DNA of 64,000 nucleotides from Prorocentrum cordatum (taxonomy: Eukaryota > Sar > Dinophyceae > Prorocentrales > Prorocentraceae), in contig CAUYUJ010015948.1 in NCBI GenBank assembly GCA_963575745.1, positions 603,800 to 667,799 of the forward strand, given 5' to 3'. Below are positions 53,870 through 64,000 of this stretch, piece after piece. The translations under genes and the position numbers were made by a program. How positions within the stretch are numbered: the stretch's first letter is position 1; the number at the start of each line of letters is the position of its first letter. Below the pieces are notes generated by a model. It was not told the origin of the DNA. It did no database searches and was given only the letters and a program-made list of their open reading frames with translations.

Positions 53870-56800
53870 TTTTTTTCGCGAGTGCGTCAACTTGAGACGG
53901 GCGTCCGCGCACCTCGGGCCCTCGACTGCGCATCCTTGCGTTTCAACCCCTGTGGCATCGGCGCGGGTGGACTTGACGGTGAAGTGCGTGCCAACAGAGA
54001 GCTGCGCCATCACCTGCTCGATCTGCAATCGCTGGAGCTGGTCGGCCACCTCTGGGGCGACGGGCCGCTCGTCGGGCCTCGACGTGGCCGCGGCATTCCA
54101 ACAGCTCTCCGCCATGGCGCCCTCCCTGTACACCCTCGCGAAGAACTTGGCAATCGGCATCTTGGCTGCATGCCACTGGTGGCGACCAGGAGCCCTGATG
54201 ATCCGCTTGAACTGGATCCACTCGTATCTCAAGACTAGGTCCCCTCGGCTTTGATATCGAGCCCTGAAGTCGTCGATGAGTTTGAAACAAGACATCTGCC
54301 GAACGCTTGCTTTGAGGCGTTGCGGCTTGCTCGGTGGCGCTCTCCTCTTCTCGCGCGTGGTGTGCCTGTGGTGCCCCACCCCCGCGGCTCTCTCCAAATG
54401 CCGCCAGGCTGTAACGACGGACTTGCTCGACGTGGTCTGGGGGCGCATCGCCGCCGTCGGCGACGCGCTGCAGCTGGCCCCCGAAGGTTCGCATGAGCGC
54501 CTGAGTCACAAGGTCGCGCTGCTCGATGGGCACGCGGCGCACGCGCAGCAAGAACTGCCGAACCCCATCCGCAGTCAACGTGCCCACGAACGACCACGGA
54601 GGAACATTCAGATACTTATTTCTGATCAGCAAGTTCGTAGCTGCAAACTCCAACATCGCGCGCAGAATGCGCAGCACCTCCTCACCCCCCCCCCCCCCCC
54701 CCACATCATCAGGCATAATGGTCCTCGACATTTCAAGATAATGTCTAGACGCCTGCTCGATGCACGCGAAAGCGTCGGGCAGCCTTCGCGAATTGTAGAA
54801 GCATTCAATGTGGATGGACTGCCCTCGAGCCCGCGCATCTGCTCTCTGTCGCACGTGGGCGGGGCAACTGCGCGCCATCCCCCAGCGACGCTTCGCCTCC
54901 AAGGGCGTGGACAACTCCCTCGAAACGGCTGCGATGAAGGCCCAGAGAACGTCGTCGATCAACGTATCGAAAACAACGGCCATCTGCTCAGACTCCTGGG
55001 TATTCCGGAACCACTGAGGAAGAATGAGCTTGCGCACGCTCTCGAAAGGGCCAAGCTGAACCAACGCATCATGCACGGTCGCACACCGCCATGTGGCGAG
55101 CTGGCAGTAAACCTATCAAACATGATCAAAAAGAGGTCGGGGCGGGCCTCGAAGATTTTCTTCTCTGTGTATTTTCGCCAAGTTGCATTCCGAAAGAACG
55201 TGCATAACAATCTCAGTCGGCTTAGCTTAGACGGCCACGACTCCCAAGTACCGCATGCATGGTTGACGAGGTTTTCAAAACAATGCCCCCACCCAGACAG
55301 CCTGATCGCATTCGGCAGCAACCGGGCGGATTGGTTGACGTAGGACGTGAGGTTGGTAACTTCCTCGCCCCTCAACCACCGAAAAAAAAACATCTCTAAC
55401 ATCTGGGATTTGAATCGTCATTCGCTCGGAGCCCATATCTGTTGTCGCTGAGATAACCATATTGCAGAAGTACTCCAGGTCCTCCTCGTCCTGACCAGCC
55501 AATAACCACATGCCCCATATGAGCGCCAATCCCTTGGAAATCAAGTCAGCTTGGCCATGACACAATGTACTCCCTGGAAACGCGATCACGCACCAACTTT
55601 CATCTTTTCTCCGCGCCACGGCCACTGTGCCTTGAAACTCCTCGCCGCAGTTGGGGCTCGCATCAGTGAACAGAGAGATGCAACCGATGCGGTCGAACAC
55701 TCTGTCGGCGTGCCACTGCCGACGGTGTAGCAACATAGCCGCGACATCAACTCGTCGAAGTCCATTGTCCAGGCTCGACCTCCTGGCTGAATCGCACTGG
55801 CGCCACCCCCAACGCACCTCGGCTCGCGAAGCCCTAGGGGGAGGGGGTGCAGGGTGCACCTTCGGAGGGCCCCTGAAACAACAATCTGACTGGGGAAAGG
55901 GGGGGGGGGGGCGGGGCAAAACGCCAAGCACTCACAGAGGGCAGTGTGCCTGGGTGGTGGGTGAGCTGGGAAGCGGCGCAAGCGCGGTTAAACCGCGGGT
56001 CCCAATGAGATCATCATGCGAATCGCGGTCGGCGGGCTCCGCGTCATCCTCGAAGGCGCGAGCGTCGGCCAACGCCTCCGAGAAGTCGTGGCCACTTTTC
56101 AGGTGTCGGCGAAACTTGATCGCTTTGTACACTCGGACTGGGTCAAGATTTCTTTTGATGCGTCGCTCACGGAGGCCTCCAAACTCACTCCTGGCGAGCA
56201 GCTTCTTGTTGGCTGGCATCTGCAAGACGGTGGCATCGCATGCCTGCAGGGCCCCGTCGCGCCGAAGCCGAGGAACGCGACCTGCTGCTCTCCGAACTCC
56301 GCAAAACCTCCTCCAACTTTTGATGATGCCCTTCTTGGGGTGGCCTCGCACCAGGAGCGCGGGGGGGGGGGGGGGTCCTCATGCGCAGCTGCCACGACGA
56401 CAACATTACAGCAAATGTAGCACTGAAGAGCCTATGCAAGCTCGCATGCCCCAACGCCAGAACGCAGCGCGCCGAGTCCAGGGCTTTTTCATCACCGCCC
56501 CCCTCGCCCGCAAAGCAATTGAGCACATCGTCGGCCCCAGCCAGAATTTCGAGAATCTCTGCGAGGCGCGCCTGGTCGTTCAGGAGGCTCTCGGACGCTG
56601 GCTTGAAAGTCCGAAACTGCCAGACGGCGGTGGCTAAGTAGCGCGCGCAGCCCCGAACGGGGCCTTCTCTCGCACAAGACGTGAAATCTAGGAGCTGCCT
56701 GGTGGCGGCCCTTGGCTTCAGAAGTTGCCGTCTCGATGGCCCACTCGCACGTGCAATGCCCAAACATGTTGAACGGCTCAATCGCATCCACTCGCCGCTG

Positions 56801-56994
56801 GAAACCATGCTCTGCATCTGCGGCCACCGTGGCCCCCCCCCCGCAAGGACGGCAGAAAAACGACCGCGATCGGCAGGCGCGGCTCGCCGGCGTGCCCGCG
56901 CGGCGCGCCCTGTCGGCGCGTCCAACGCAGGCCCGCCGATGCTATCCTCGCTATCGGCTGCCGCCAGCACGGGCCCGCCGACGCTGTCCTCCAT
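53870..56994 (-). CDS. Gene W, dinoflagellate-expanded family, several frame breaks
   Basis: ATG 56994 opens MEDSVGGPVLAAADSEDSIG. Coding then passes through NMFGHCTCEWAIETATSEAK, ARYLATAVWQFRTFKPASES, MPANKKLLARSEFGGLRERR, LFTDASPNCGEEFQGTVAVA, ISATTDMGSERMTIQIPDVR, LLPNAIRLSGWGHCFENLVN, LCTFFRNATWRKYTEKKIF, WFRNTQESEQMAVVFDTLID, RRWGMARSCPAHVRQRADAR and YEWIQFKRIIRAPGRHQW. TTDMGSE, the LPNA-R-GWGH segment and C-FFRNATW are hallmarks of an abundant unnamed dinoflagellate family recalled from memory. A GT-AG, phase-0 intron is predicted at 54422-54296. Frame breaks occur near the C10 run at 56832, near 56690, at the A9 run 55382-55390 and near 55078. The locus is either a pseudogene or contains homopolymer errors. 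The 3' end is uncertain. Confidence 0.6.
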
Positions 56995-57224
56995 ATGTTG
57001 CCAGCGCCGCGGCCGCGTCCATCTGGGGGGGCGGCGTCGGCGAAGGGCGCTCGCAGGTTCCCGCGGGCGCAGCGCCAAATGAACTCGGGCCAATGTGGCT
57101 ACGGACAAAGTGGGGGGCGAACAAGGGGATAAACGATAAGGGGGAGTTTGACCCAGGTCCGAATGCGGGTTTGGGCGGCGCGCGATCGTTGCGCGCGCGC
57201 GGGGGGGGGGGGGGGAGGGGGGGG

Positions 57225-57445
57225 GCGACGCCCGCGTGCGAGCGGTGCCGCGGGGGCCTTCGGTCGGAGCCCCCTATGGGACCACGAAGCGTGTGAGGGG
57301 TGCGCCGCAAGGGGTGCGACGCCCACGTGCGAACGGCGCCGCGGGGGCCTTCGGTCGAGCTCCCTCTGGGACCACGAAAAGTGTGAGGGGTGCGCCGCAA
57401 GAGGTGCGACGCCCACATGCGAACGGTGCCCGCGTGGGGGCTAGT
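57225..57445 (-). repeat. 90-bp array, reverse orientation
   Basis: Two to three units of about 90 bp. In reverse complement they show TCGTGGTCCCAGAGGGAGCT and CGCACGTGGGCGTCGCACC, which is the array family of 46330-47038. Confidence 0.85.
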
Positions 57446-57604
57446 TTTACGTTTATCGATGATTCCGAGCGACTGCGCGACGCAAGCTGGGCCCACCTGG
57501 GCCCGCGCGACAAGCGGCCACCTGGGCCCGCCTGGGCCGCGAAAAACTCGGGGGGGGCGCGCCGAAGCCCGCTTGGGCCCGACAAGAATTCATCGACGTC
57601 CGGT

Positions 57605-57920
57605 AGAAAACTACGTGGACTTAGAAACGAATCGCGGCACGGCCTTTGCTTTCACGCGACGGACCGCGAGGAATCGGGCGGGCATGGGGTAACGGGGGGC
57701 GGCGTGCAAATATACTAAACAACGCGCAATTCGACAAGGGCGAACGTAAAACGGCACCGCATTTAAGTAAGTTCGGGGCCCCCATGGGACCGCGCGAGGC
57801 TTTGACGGCGCACCTTTGACGGGGGAAGGGGTTAACGGGGGCCCGCGGGCCCGCTCGCTCCAAAATCCAGCGCGGCCAAAGCCGCAACGTTTGGGGCACT
57901 GCCCCGCCCCAGTTGGCCGG
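57605..57920 (-). CDS. Possible exon after element B copy 5
   Basis: The frame starts GWWDLIRPTGAGQCPKRCGF directly after the CGCCCAAAG/GGCTGG end of an element B fragment, in the same phase as genes V, X and Z. It later reads TYLNAVPFYVRPCRIARC. No family is recognised, and it may be a chance open frame. Confidence 0.22.
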
Positions 57921-57924
57921 ATCA

Positions 57925-58095
57925 AATCCCACCAGCCCTTTGGGCGTGAGTGGTTTAGGGAGCTCTCTCTGTTCTCAACCCCCTAACCCCCTATCTTCCC
58001 CTTCGGGGAGGGGTTACCCCTCCCCCTACCCCCTCCCCTGGACCTGGAGAGGGCGGGCGGAGTGGTGGCAAAGGGGTCTTTTTCGACTCCTGGGA
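57925..58095 (-). mobile_element. Element B fragment (copy 5)
   Basis: This has TCCCACCAGCCCTTTGGGCG, the CCCCTTCGGGGAGGGG hairpin block and CCCCTCCCCTGGACCTGG, then diverges. Only the right-hand part of element B is present. Confidence 0.75.
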
Positions 58096-58100
58096 GGGCC

Positions 58101-59156
58101 AATTATTCACTGCGTGGAGCTCCCCATATGTGCATCTACTCGCATGGACCTGTCCGCCGTGAATGTCTAGGCGCAAGAGCTTTCGAATATTAACGGGCTT
58201 CAGTTGTGACGGTCTGGACATCAATCTAACTGCGAATGAATTGGAGTGTGAATGAGCCTCAGTAGTACGAGCGCGTCTCTGTGCATGAGCCTGGGGCCTC
58301 CTGGGGCCTCCTGAAACCTACTGGGGCTTCCTGGGGTCTCCAGGAGCCTCTTGGGACCTCCTGGGACCTCCTAGGAAGGTTTCGTGCCCCAGGAGAGGCG
58401 CAATCTATAGCAACAGACGTACATAAAACATTGCGGATTAGAGCCACAGGAGAAGGGCAATCTATAGGAACACGCGTAAAACACCAAGGACTCGTGCCCC
58501 AGGAGAGGCCCAATACATAGGAACATGAGTAAAACATTTAGGATTGTGTACACAGGAGAAGGACCATCTATAGAAACATACGTAGAACATCAAAGAATCG
58601 TGCTCCAGGTGAGGCCCAATCGATAGGAGCATACGTAAAACACATGGGATTGGAGCCACTCCTGTTGCCTTCTGAGGCCTCCTGCTCCTGGGGCCTCTCG
58701 GGGCCTCCTGTTGCCTTCCGAGGCCTCCTGGCGCTTCCTGTTGCCTCCTGGGGCCTCCTGTGGTTTCCTGAAGCCTTCTGGAGCTTCCTGGGGCCTCCTG
58801 GAGCCTCTTGGGACATCCTGTAGCCTCTTGAGTCTTTCTGTGGCCTCCTGATGCCTCCTGGGACCTCATGTGGTCTCCTGGAGCCTCCTGGAGCCTGTTG
58901 GAGCCTCCTGTGGCATCCTGAGAAGAATCTGCGCCCACGAGCCTGGCCACCAAAACAAGCAAACCGATCGAGACATCCTCAAAATCTGGCCCACCTGGGG
59001 GGTGAAAATGAGCGCCTCGCTCGAGACATCCTTCAAATCTGCTCCGAAAGCGAAGGATGTTGGGCACAGAAACAGGCAAACCGCCTGAGACATCCCCACA
59101 AAATGGCCGCGAACGAGCCCGTGCAACCACCCCTGGCGGCTCCCCTTAGGGGTGCT
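58101..59156 (+). repeat. Segmental duplication, copy 1
   Basis: This aligns with 59791-60846 at a constant offset of 1,690 bp with few substitutions. It contains a GGGCCTCCTGGAGCCTCCTG minisatellite (58270-58370 and 58670-58925) and about five degenerate 52-57 bp units of the CAATCTATAGGAACA type (58395-58665). Confidence 0.92.
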
Positions 59157-59460
59157 GAAATGAGCGCCTCGCTCGAGACATCCTCCAAATCTGCTCCGAA
59201 AGCGAAGGATGTTGGGCCCAGAAACAAGCAAACCGCCTGAGACATCCCCACAACATGGCCGCGAACGAGCCCGTGCAACCACCCCTGGCGGCTCCCCTTA
59301 GGGGTGCTGAAATGAGCGCCTCGCTCGAGACATCCTCCAAATCTGCTCCGAAAGCGAAGGATGTTGGGCCCAGAAACAAGCAAACCGCCTGAGACATCCC
59401 CACAAAATGGCCGCGAACGAGCCCGTGCAACCACCCCTGGCGGCTCCCCTTAGGGGTGCT
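59008..59460 (+). repeat. 152-bp tandem repeat, three units
   Basis: ATGAGCGCCTCGCTCGAGAC recurs at 59008, 59160 and 59312. Each unit includes CGAAAGCGAAGGATGTTGGG and GCCGCGAACGAGCCCGTGCA and ends CCCCTTAGGGGTGCTGA. Further copies are at 60698, 61305, 61457 and 61608. Confidence 0.95.
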
Positions 59461-59735
59461 GAGTATGAGTAAGTCTGTGTATGAGTAAGTCTGTGTATGA
59501 ATAAGTCTGGGTATGAGTAGGTCTGTGTATGAGAAAGTCTGTGTATGTGTACGTCTGGGTATGAGTGAGTCTGTGTATGAGTACGGCTGGGTGTGAGTAA
59601 GTCCGTGTATGAGTAAGTATGTGTATGAGTATGTCTGAGTGTGAGTAAGTCCGAGTATGAGTAGGTCTGAATATGAGTAAGTCTGAGTATGAGTAAGTCT
59701 GTGTATGAGCAAGTCTGAGTATGAGTAAGCCCGAC
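59461..59735 (+). repeat. 16-bp minisatellite GTATGAGTAAGTCTGT
   Basis: About 17 units. Matching arrays are at 60847-61165 and 61757-61960. Each ends at a GACAGGAGGGGAGGAGAAAA junction. Confidence 0.95.
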
Positions 59736-59790
59736 AGGAGGGGAGGAGAAAAGAGGAGGAGGAAGGAGGAGGAGTAGGAGGCGTCCAAGT

Positions 59791-60846
59791 AATTATTCAC
59801 TGCGTGGAGCTCCCCATATGTGCATCTACTCGCATGGACCTGTCCGCCGTGAATGTCTAGGCGCAAGAGCTTTCGAATATTAACGGCCTTCAGTTGTAAC
59901 GGTCTGGACATCAATCTAACTGCGAAAGAACTGGAGTGTGAATGAGCCTCAGTAGTACGAACGCGTCTCTGTGCATGAGCCTGGGGCCTCATGGGGCCTC
60001 CTGAAACCTACTGGGGCTTCCTGGGGTCTCCAGCAGCCTCTTGGGACCTCCTGGGGCCTCCTAGGAAGGTTTCGTGCCCCAGGGGAGGCGCAATCTATAG
60101 CAACAAACGTACATAAAACATTGCGGATTAGAGCCACAGGAGAAGGGCAATCTATAGGAACACGCGTAAAACACCAAGGACTCGTGCCCCAGGCGAGGCC
60201 CAATACATAGGAACATGAGTAAAACATTTAGGATTGTGTACACAGGAGAAGGACCATCTATAGAAACATACGTAGAACATCAAAGAATCGTGCTCCAGGT
60301 GAGGCCCAATCGATAGGAGCATACGTAAAACACATGGGATTGGAGCCACTCCTGTTGCCTTCTGAGGCCTCCTGCTCCTGGGGCCTCTCGGGGCCTCCTG
60401 TTGCCTTCCGAGGCCTCCTGGCGCTTCCTGTTGTCTCCTGGGGTCTCCTGTGGTTTCCTGAGGCCTTCTGGAGCTTCCTGGGGCCTCCTGGAGCCTCTTG
60501 GGACATCCTGTGGCCTCTTGAGTCTTTCTGTGGCCTCCTGATGCCTCCTGGGACCTCATGTGGTCTCCTGGAGCCTCCTGGAGCCTGTTGGAGCCTCCTG
60601 TGGCATCCTGAGAAGAATCTGCGCCCACGAGCCTGGCCACCAAAACTAGCAAACCGATCGAGACATCCTCAACATCTGGCCCACCTGGGGGGTGAAAATG
60701 AGCGCCTCGCTCGAGACATCCTCCAAATCTGCTCCGAAAGCGAAGGATGTTGGGCACAGAAACAGGCAAACCGCCTGAGACATCCCCACAAAATGGCCGC
60801 GAACGAGCCCGTGCAACCACCCCTGGCGGCTCCCCTTAGGGGTGCT
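59791..60846 (+). repeat. Segmental duplication, copy 2
   Basis: Second copy of 58101-59156, again followed by the 16-bp minisatellite. A third, truncated copy starts at 61224 and switches after about 70 bp to three more 152-bp units. Confidence 0.92.
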
Positions 60847-61223
60847 GAGTATGAGTAAGTCTGTGTATGAGTAAGTCTGTGTATGAGTAAGTCTGGGTAT
60901 GAGTAGGTCTGTGTATGAGAAAGTCTGTGTATGTGTACGTCTGGGTATGAGTAAGTCTGAGTATGACTAATACTGTGTATGAGTAAGTCTGGGTATGAAT
61001 GAGTCTGTGTATGAGTACGGCTGGGTGTGAGTAAGTCTGTGTATGAGTAAGTCTGTGAATGAGTATGTCTGAGTGTGAGTAAGTCTGAGTATGAGTAGGT
61101 CTGAATATGAGTAAGTCTGAGTATGAGTAAGTCTGTGTATGAGCAAGTCTGAGTATGAGTAAGCCCGACAGGAGGGGAGGAGAAAATAGGAGGAGGAAGG
61201 AGGAGGAGTAGGAGGCGTCCAAG

Positions 61224-61970
61224 TAATTATTCACTGCGTGGAGCTCCCCATATGTGCATCTACTCGCATGGACCTGTCCGCCGTGAATGTCTAGGGGTGC
61301 TGAAATGAGCGCCTCGCTCGAGACATCCTCCAAATCTGCTCCGAAAACGAAGGATGTTGGGCACAGAAACAGGCAAACCGCCTGAGACATCCCCACAAAA
61401 TGGCCGCGAACGAGCCCGTGCAACCACCCCTGGCGGCTCCCCTTAGGGGTGCTGAAATGAGCGCCTCGCTCGAGACATCCTCCAAATCTGCTCCGAAACG
61501 AAGGATGTTGGGCACAGAAACAGGCAAACCGCCTGAGACATCCCCACAAAATGGCCGCGAACGAGCCCGTGCAACCACCCCTGGCGGCTCCCCTTAGGGG
61601 TGCTGAAATGAGCGCCTCGCTCGAGACATCCTCCAAATCTGCTCCGAAAGCGAAGGATGTTGGGCACAGAAACAGGCAAACCGCCTGAGACATCCCCACA
61701 AAATGGCCGCGAACGAGCCCGTGCAACCACCCCTGGCGGCTCCCCTTAGGGGTGCTGAGTATGAGTAAGTCTGTGTATGAGTAAGTCTGTGTATGTGTAC
61801 GTCTGGGTATGACTAATACTGTGTATGAGTAAGTCTGTGTATGAGTAAGTCTGTATATGAGTATGTCTGAGTGTGAGTAAGTCTGAGTATGAGTAGGTCT
61901 GAGTATGAGTAAGTCTGAGTATGAGTAAGTCTGTGTATGAGCAAGTCTGAGTATGTCCGACAGGAGGGGA
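61224..61970 (+). repeat. Segmental duplication, truncated copy 3
   Basis: 61224-61294 matches the start of copies 1 and 2. The sequence then jumps to TAGGGGTGCTGA, three 152-bp units and the 16-bp minisatellite. Confidence 0.9.
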
Positions 61971-62039
61971 AGAGAAAAGAGGAGGAGGAAGAAGGAGGAG
62001 GAGTAGGAGGGGTCCAAGTAATAACAAGAACCCCATCTT

Positions 62040-62540
62040 AGGATATGGGGAATAACAAGAACCCCATCTTAGGATATGGGGAAAAAACGACGACCCTCAC
62101 GAGGATTCTGGTCCCGAGGGGGGAGACCGTTTGGCGCATCAACTCGTCTTTGAAGCCAAAAACACTGATTTTACTACGGTTTCGGCCCCTTTTTGGCCTT
62201 CTGAGAGGGCCGCGCTCATCGTCCTTCATAGCAAAAATATTGATTTTACGAAAGTTTTGGCGTCATTTTCTCCTTCTCAGGGGGCAGCGCTCATTTCCGC
62301 TTCTGAGGAGGTCGCAAGAGGCCCCAAGATGACCCCAAGAGGCTCTCAGGAGGCTCCCCAGAGGCCTCCAAGAGGCCCCCAAGAGGCCCCCAAGAGGCCC
62401 CCAGAGGTCACCAAGAGGTTCCCAAGAGGCCCCCATTAGGCCCCAAGAAGCTCCAAGAGGCCCCCAAGAGGCCCCCAAGAGGCCCCCCAGAGGCCCCCCA
62501 GAGGCCCCGAGAGGCTCCCAGAGGCTCCCAAGAGGCCCCA
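62040..62540 (+). repeat. Dispersed repeat block and CCAAGAGGCCC minisatellite
   Basis: CATCTTAGGATATGGGGAA is duplicated at 62034 and 62067. The following GACCCTCACGAGGATTCTGG and TGATTTTACTACGGTTTYGG blocks recur at 62925-63030 and, in reverse, in element B copies 1 and 2. 62300-62540 is a CCAAGAGGCCCC minisatellite. Confidence 0.85.
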
Positions 62541-62745
62541 CGAGGAGCCCGAACGACTCACACCACGCCGTGGGGCCCCAACGACTCACACCACGAAGAG
62601 CGCGAACGACTCACATCACAAGGAAGGGCCCGAACGACTCACACCAGGACGAGGCGCCCGAACCACTCACACCACGAGGAGCCCGAACGACTCACACCAC
62701 GACGCGGGCCCCCAACGACTCACACCACGGGAAGCCCGAACGAGT
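62541..62745 (+). repeat. 25-28 bp minisatellite GAACGACTCACACCACGAGG
   Basis: About eight units of CCCGAACGACTCACACCA with variable GCGAGGAG or GACGAGG linkers. It resumes at 63370-63405 and 63615-63960. Confidence 0.92.
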
Positions 62746-63085
62746 CCCACCAGCCCTTTGGGCGTGAGTGGTTTAGGGAGCTCTCTCTGTCCTCACCCCC
62801 CCTTCTTCCCCTTCGGGGAGGGGTTTACCCCTCCCCCTACCCCCTCCCCCTGGACCTGGACAGGGAGTCCGGGGCGTCGTCAGGGGGGTCTTTTTTGCCT
62901 CCTGGGCGGGCCAAAAAACGACGACCCTCACGAGGATTCTGGCCCCGAGGGGGGGAGGGACTTTGGCCCCTCTGCTCGTCTTTGAAGCAGAAATCATTGA
63001 TTTTACTACGGTTTTGGCCCCATTTTGGCGTCCTGAGGGGGCCGCGCTCATCTTCCCTCATAGCAAAACCATTGATTAGGTTTTG
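62745..63085 (-). mobile_element. Element B fragment (copy 6)
   Basis: TCCCACCAGCCCTTTGGGCG, the CCCCTTCGGGGAGGGG hairpin and the CTACCCCCTCCCCCTGGACC block are followed by the GACCCTCACGAGGATTCTGG and TTTTACTACGGTTTTGGC blocks that form the middle of copies 1 and 2. Confidence 0.7.
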
Positions 63086-63139
63086 GGCTCAATTTGTTCT
63101 TTTCAGGGGGCAGCTCTCCTTTGCGCTTCTGCGGAGGTC

Positions 63140-63615
63140 GCAAGAGGCCCCAAGATGGACCCAAGAGGCCCCCAGGAGGCTCCCAAGAGGCCTCCCAGAG
63201 GCCCCCCAGAGGCCCCCAAGCGGTCCCAAGAGGCCCCCAAGAGCCTCCCCAGAGGCTCCCAAGAGGCCTCAAGAGGGCCCAAGAGGCTCCCAAGAGGCTC
63301 CCCACAGGCCCCCAAGAAGCCCCCAAGAGGCCCCAAGAGGCTCCAAGACGCCCCCAAGAGACCCCGCGAGGAGCCCGAACGACTCACACCAGGACGAGGG
63401 GCCCGAACGACCCAAGAGGCCCCCAGGAGGCTCCCAAGAGGCCTCCAAGAGGCCCCCCGGAGGCTCCCAAGCGGCCCCAAGAGGCCCCCAAGAGGCCCCC
63501 AAGAGGCCCCCAAGAGGCCTCCAGAGGCCCCGAGAGGCCCCCAAGAGGCTCCGCAGAGGCCCCCAAGAGGCCCCCAAGAGGCCCCAAGAGGCTCCAAGAG
63601 GCCCCCAAGAGGCCC
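63140..63615 (+). repeat. CCAAGAGGCCCC minisatellite
   Basis: Units of 9-11 bp (AGGCCCCCAAG, AGGCTCCCAAG) over about 470 bp, interrupted by one GAACGACTCACACCA unit pair near 63377-63410. Confidence 0.92.
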
Positions 63616-63960
63616 CACGAGGAGCCCGAACGACTCACACCAGGACGAGGGGCCCGGCCCCCAAGAGGCCCCACGAGGAGCCCGAACGACTCACACCAGG
63701 ACGAGGGGCCCGAACGACTCACACCACGAAGAGCCCGAACGACTCACACGAGGGGCCCGAACGACTCACACCAGGACGAGGCGCCCGAACGACTCACACC
63801 ACGAGGAGCCCGAACGACGCACACCACGACGCGGGCCCCGAACGACTCACACCACGAGGAGCCCGAACGAGTCACACCAGGAGGAGGGGCCCCAACGACT
63901 CACACCAGGATGAGGGGCCCGAACAACTCACAACACGAGAAGCCCGAACGACTCCTCTCC
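63616..63960 (+). repeat. 25-28 bp minisatellite GAACGACTCACACCAGGACG
   Basis: About 12 units, the same family as 62541-62745, running almost to the window end. Confidence 0.92.
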
Positions 63961-64000
63961 CTCCTCCTCCGCCTCGTCCTTCTCCCGCTCCCCCCACAAG

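Noticed and set aside
58380-61760. Regularly spaced repeats that could suggest a CRISPR array
   Set aside because: The spacers are themselves repeats of one another, there are no cas genes, and the context is eukaryotic.
60836-62017. A 393-codon minus-strand frame with repeated HTQTYSYTDLL
   Set aside because: Translation of the 16-bp and 152-bp tandem repeats; no independent coding sign.
62995-63030. CCCATTTTGGCGTCCTGAG resembles the dinoflagellate spliced leader
   Set aside because: The match to the known leader is only partial and lies in the middle of a dispersed repeat; no donor follows.

Overview
This is nuclear DNA of a eukaryote, most likely a dinoflagellate. It is GC-rich and dominated by simple repeats, minisatellites and satellites. 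Coding appears as short islands with G/C in third positions, joined by GT-AG introns. Five loci (two on the plus strand, three on the minus strand) resemble multicopy, mostly unnamed protein families that I associate from memory with dinoflagellate genomes. A retrotransposon Gag remnant is also present. I see no rRNA, tRNA, CRISPR array or bacterial-type gene. The taxon call rests on pattern recognition, not on a database search.

Layout. 1-3.1 kb: copies of a repeat element with short inverted ends (element A) that carries a 73-bp tandem array. 3.4-8.2 kb: a TIR element (element B) followed by a plus-strand multi-exon gene. 9.1-14.7 kb: a five-exon plus-strand gene (817 codons in the best model) with microsatellites and an 88-bp array in its introns. 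16-18.3 kb: a second B element and a second 88-bp array element (element C). 18.4-21.3 kb: a three-exon gene with transposase-like features. 21.4-22.9 kb: a broken methyltransferase-like gene. 24.5-25 kb: a small two-exon ORF. 27.2-28.4 kb: Gag on the minus strand. 28.8-30.3 kb: the best copy of element A. 31.3-32.3 kb: a third C element. 32-42 kb: almost gene-free and repeat-rich. 42.3-47.9 kb: two minus-strand genes. 49.4-50.3 kb: an AT-richer 21-bp satellite with a ~126-bp higher-order repeat. 51.8-57 kb: two minus-strand genes that carry frameshifts. 58-64 kb: segmental duplications and minisatellites.

The most interesting pattern is the link between repeats and introns. Element B begins near a GT and ends at a CAGAG/GGCTGG junction. 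In the 51.8-53.6 kb gene the predicted phase-0 intron is almost exactly one B copy. The 77-90 bp arrays share one core and lie inside predicted introns of at least three genes. A second point of interest is the methyltransferase-like gene, where TGA replaces the conserved Cys of its P-C-S-S-W motif.

Exon joins were found by hand from reading-frame phase and GT/AG sites, without RNA evidence. Protein-family statements are from memory.
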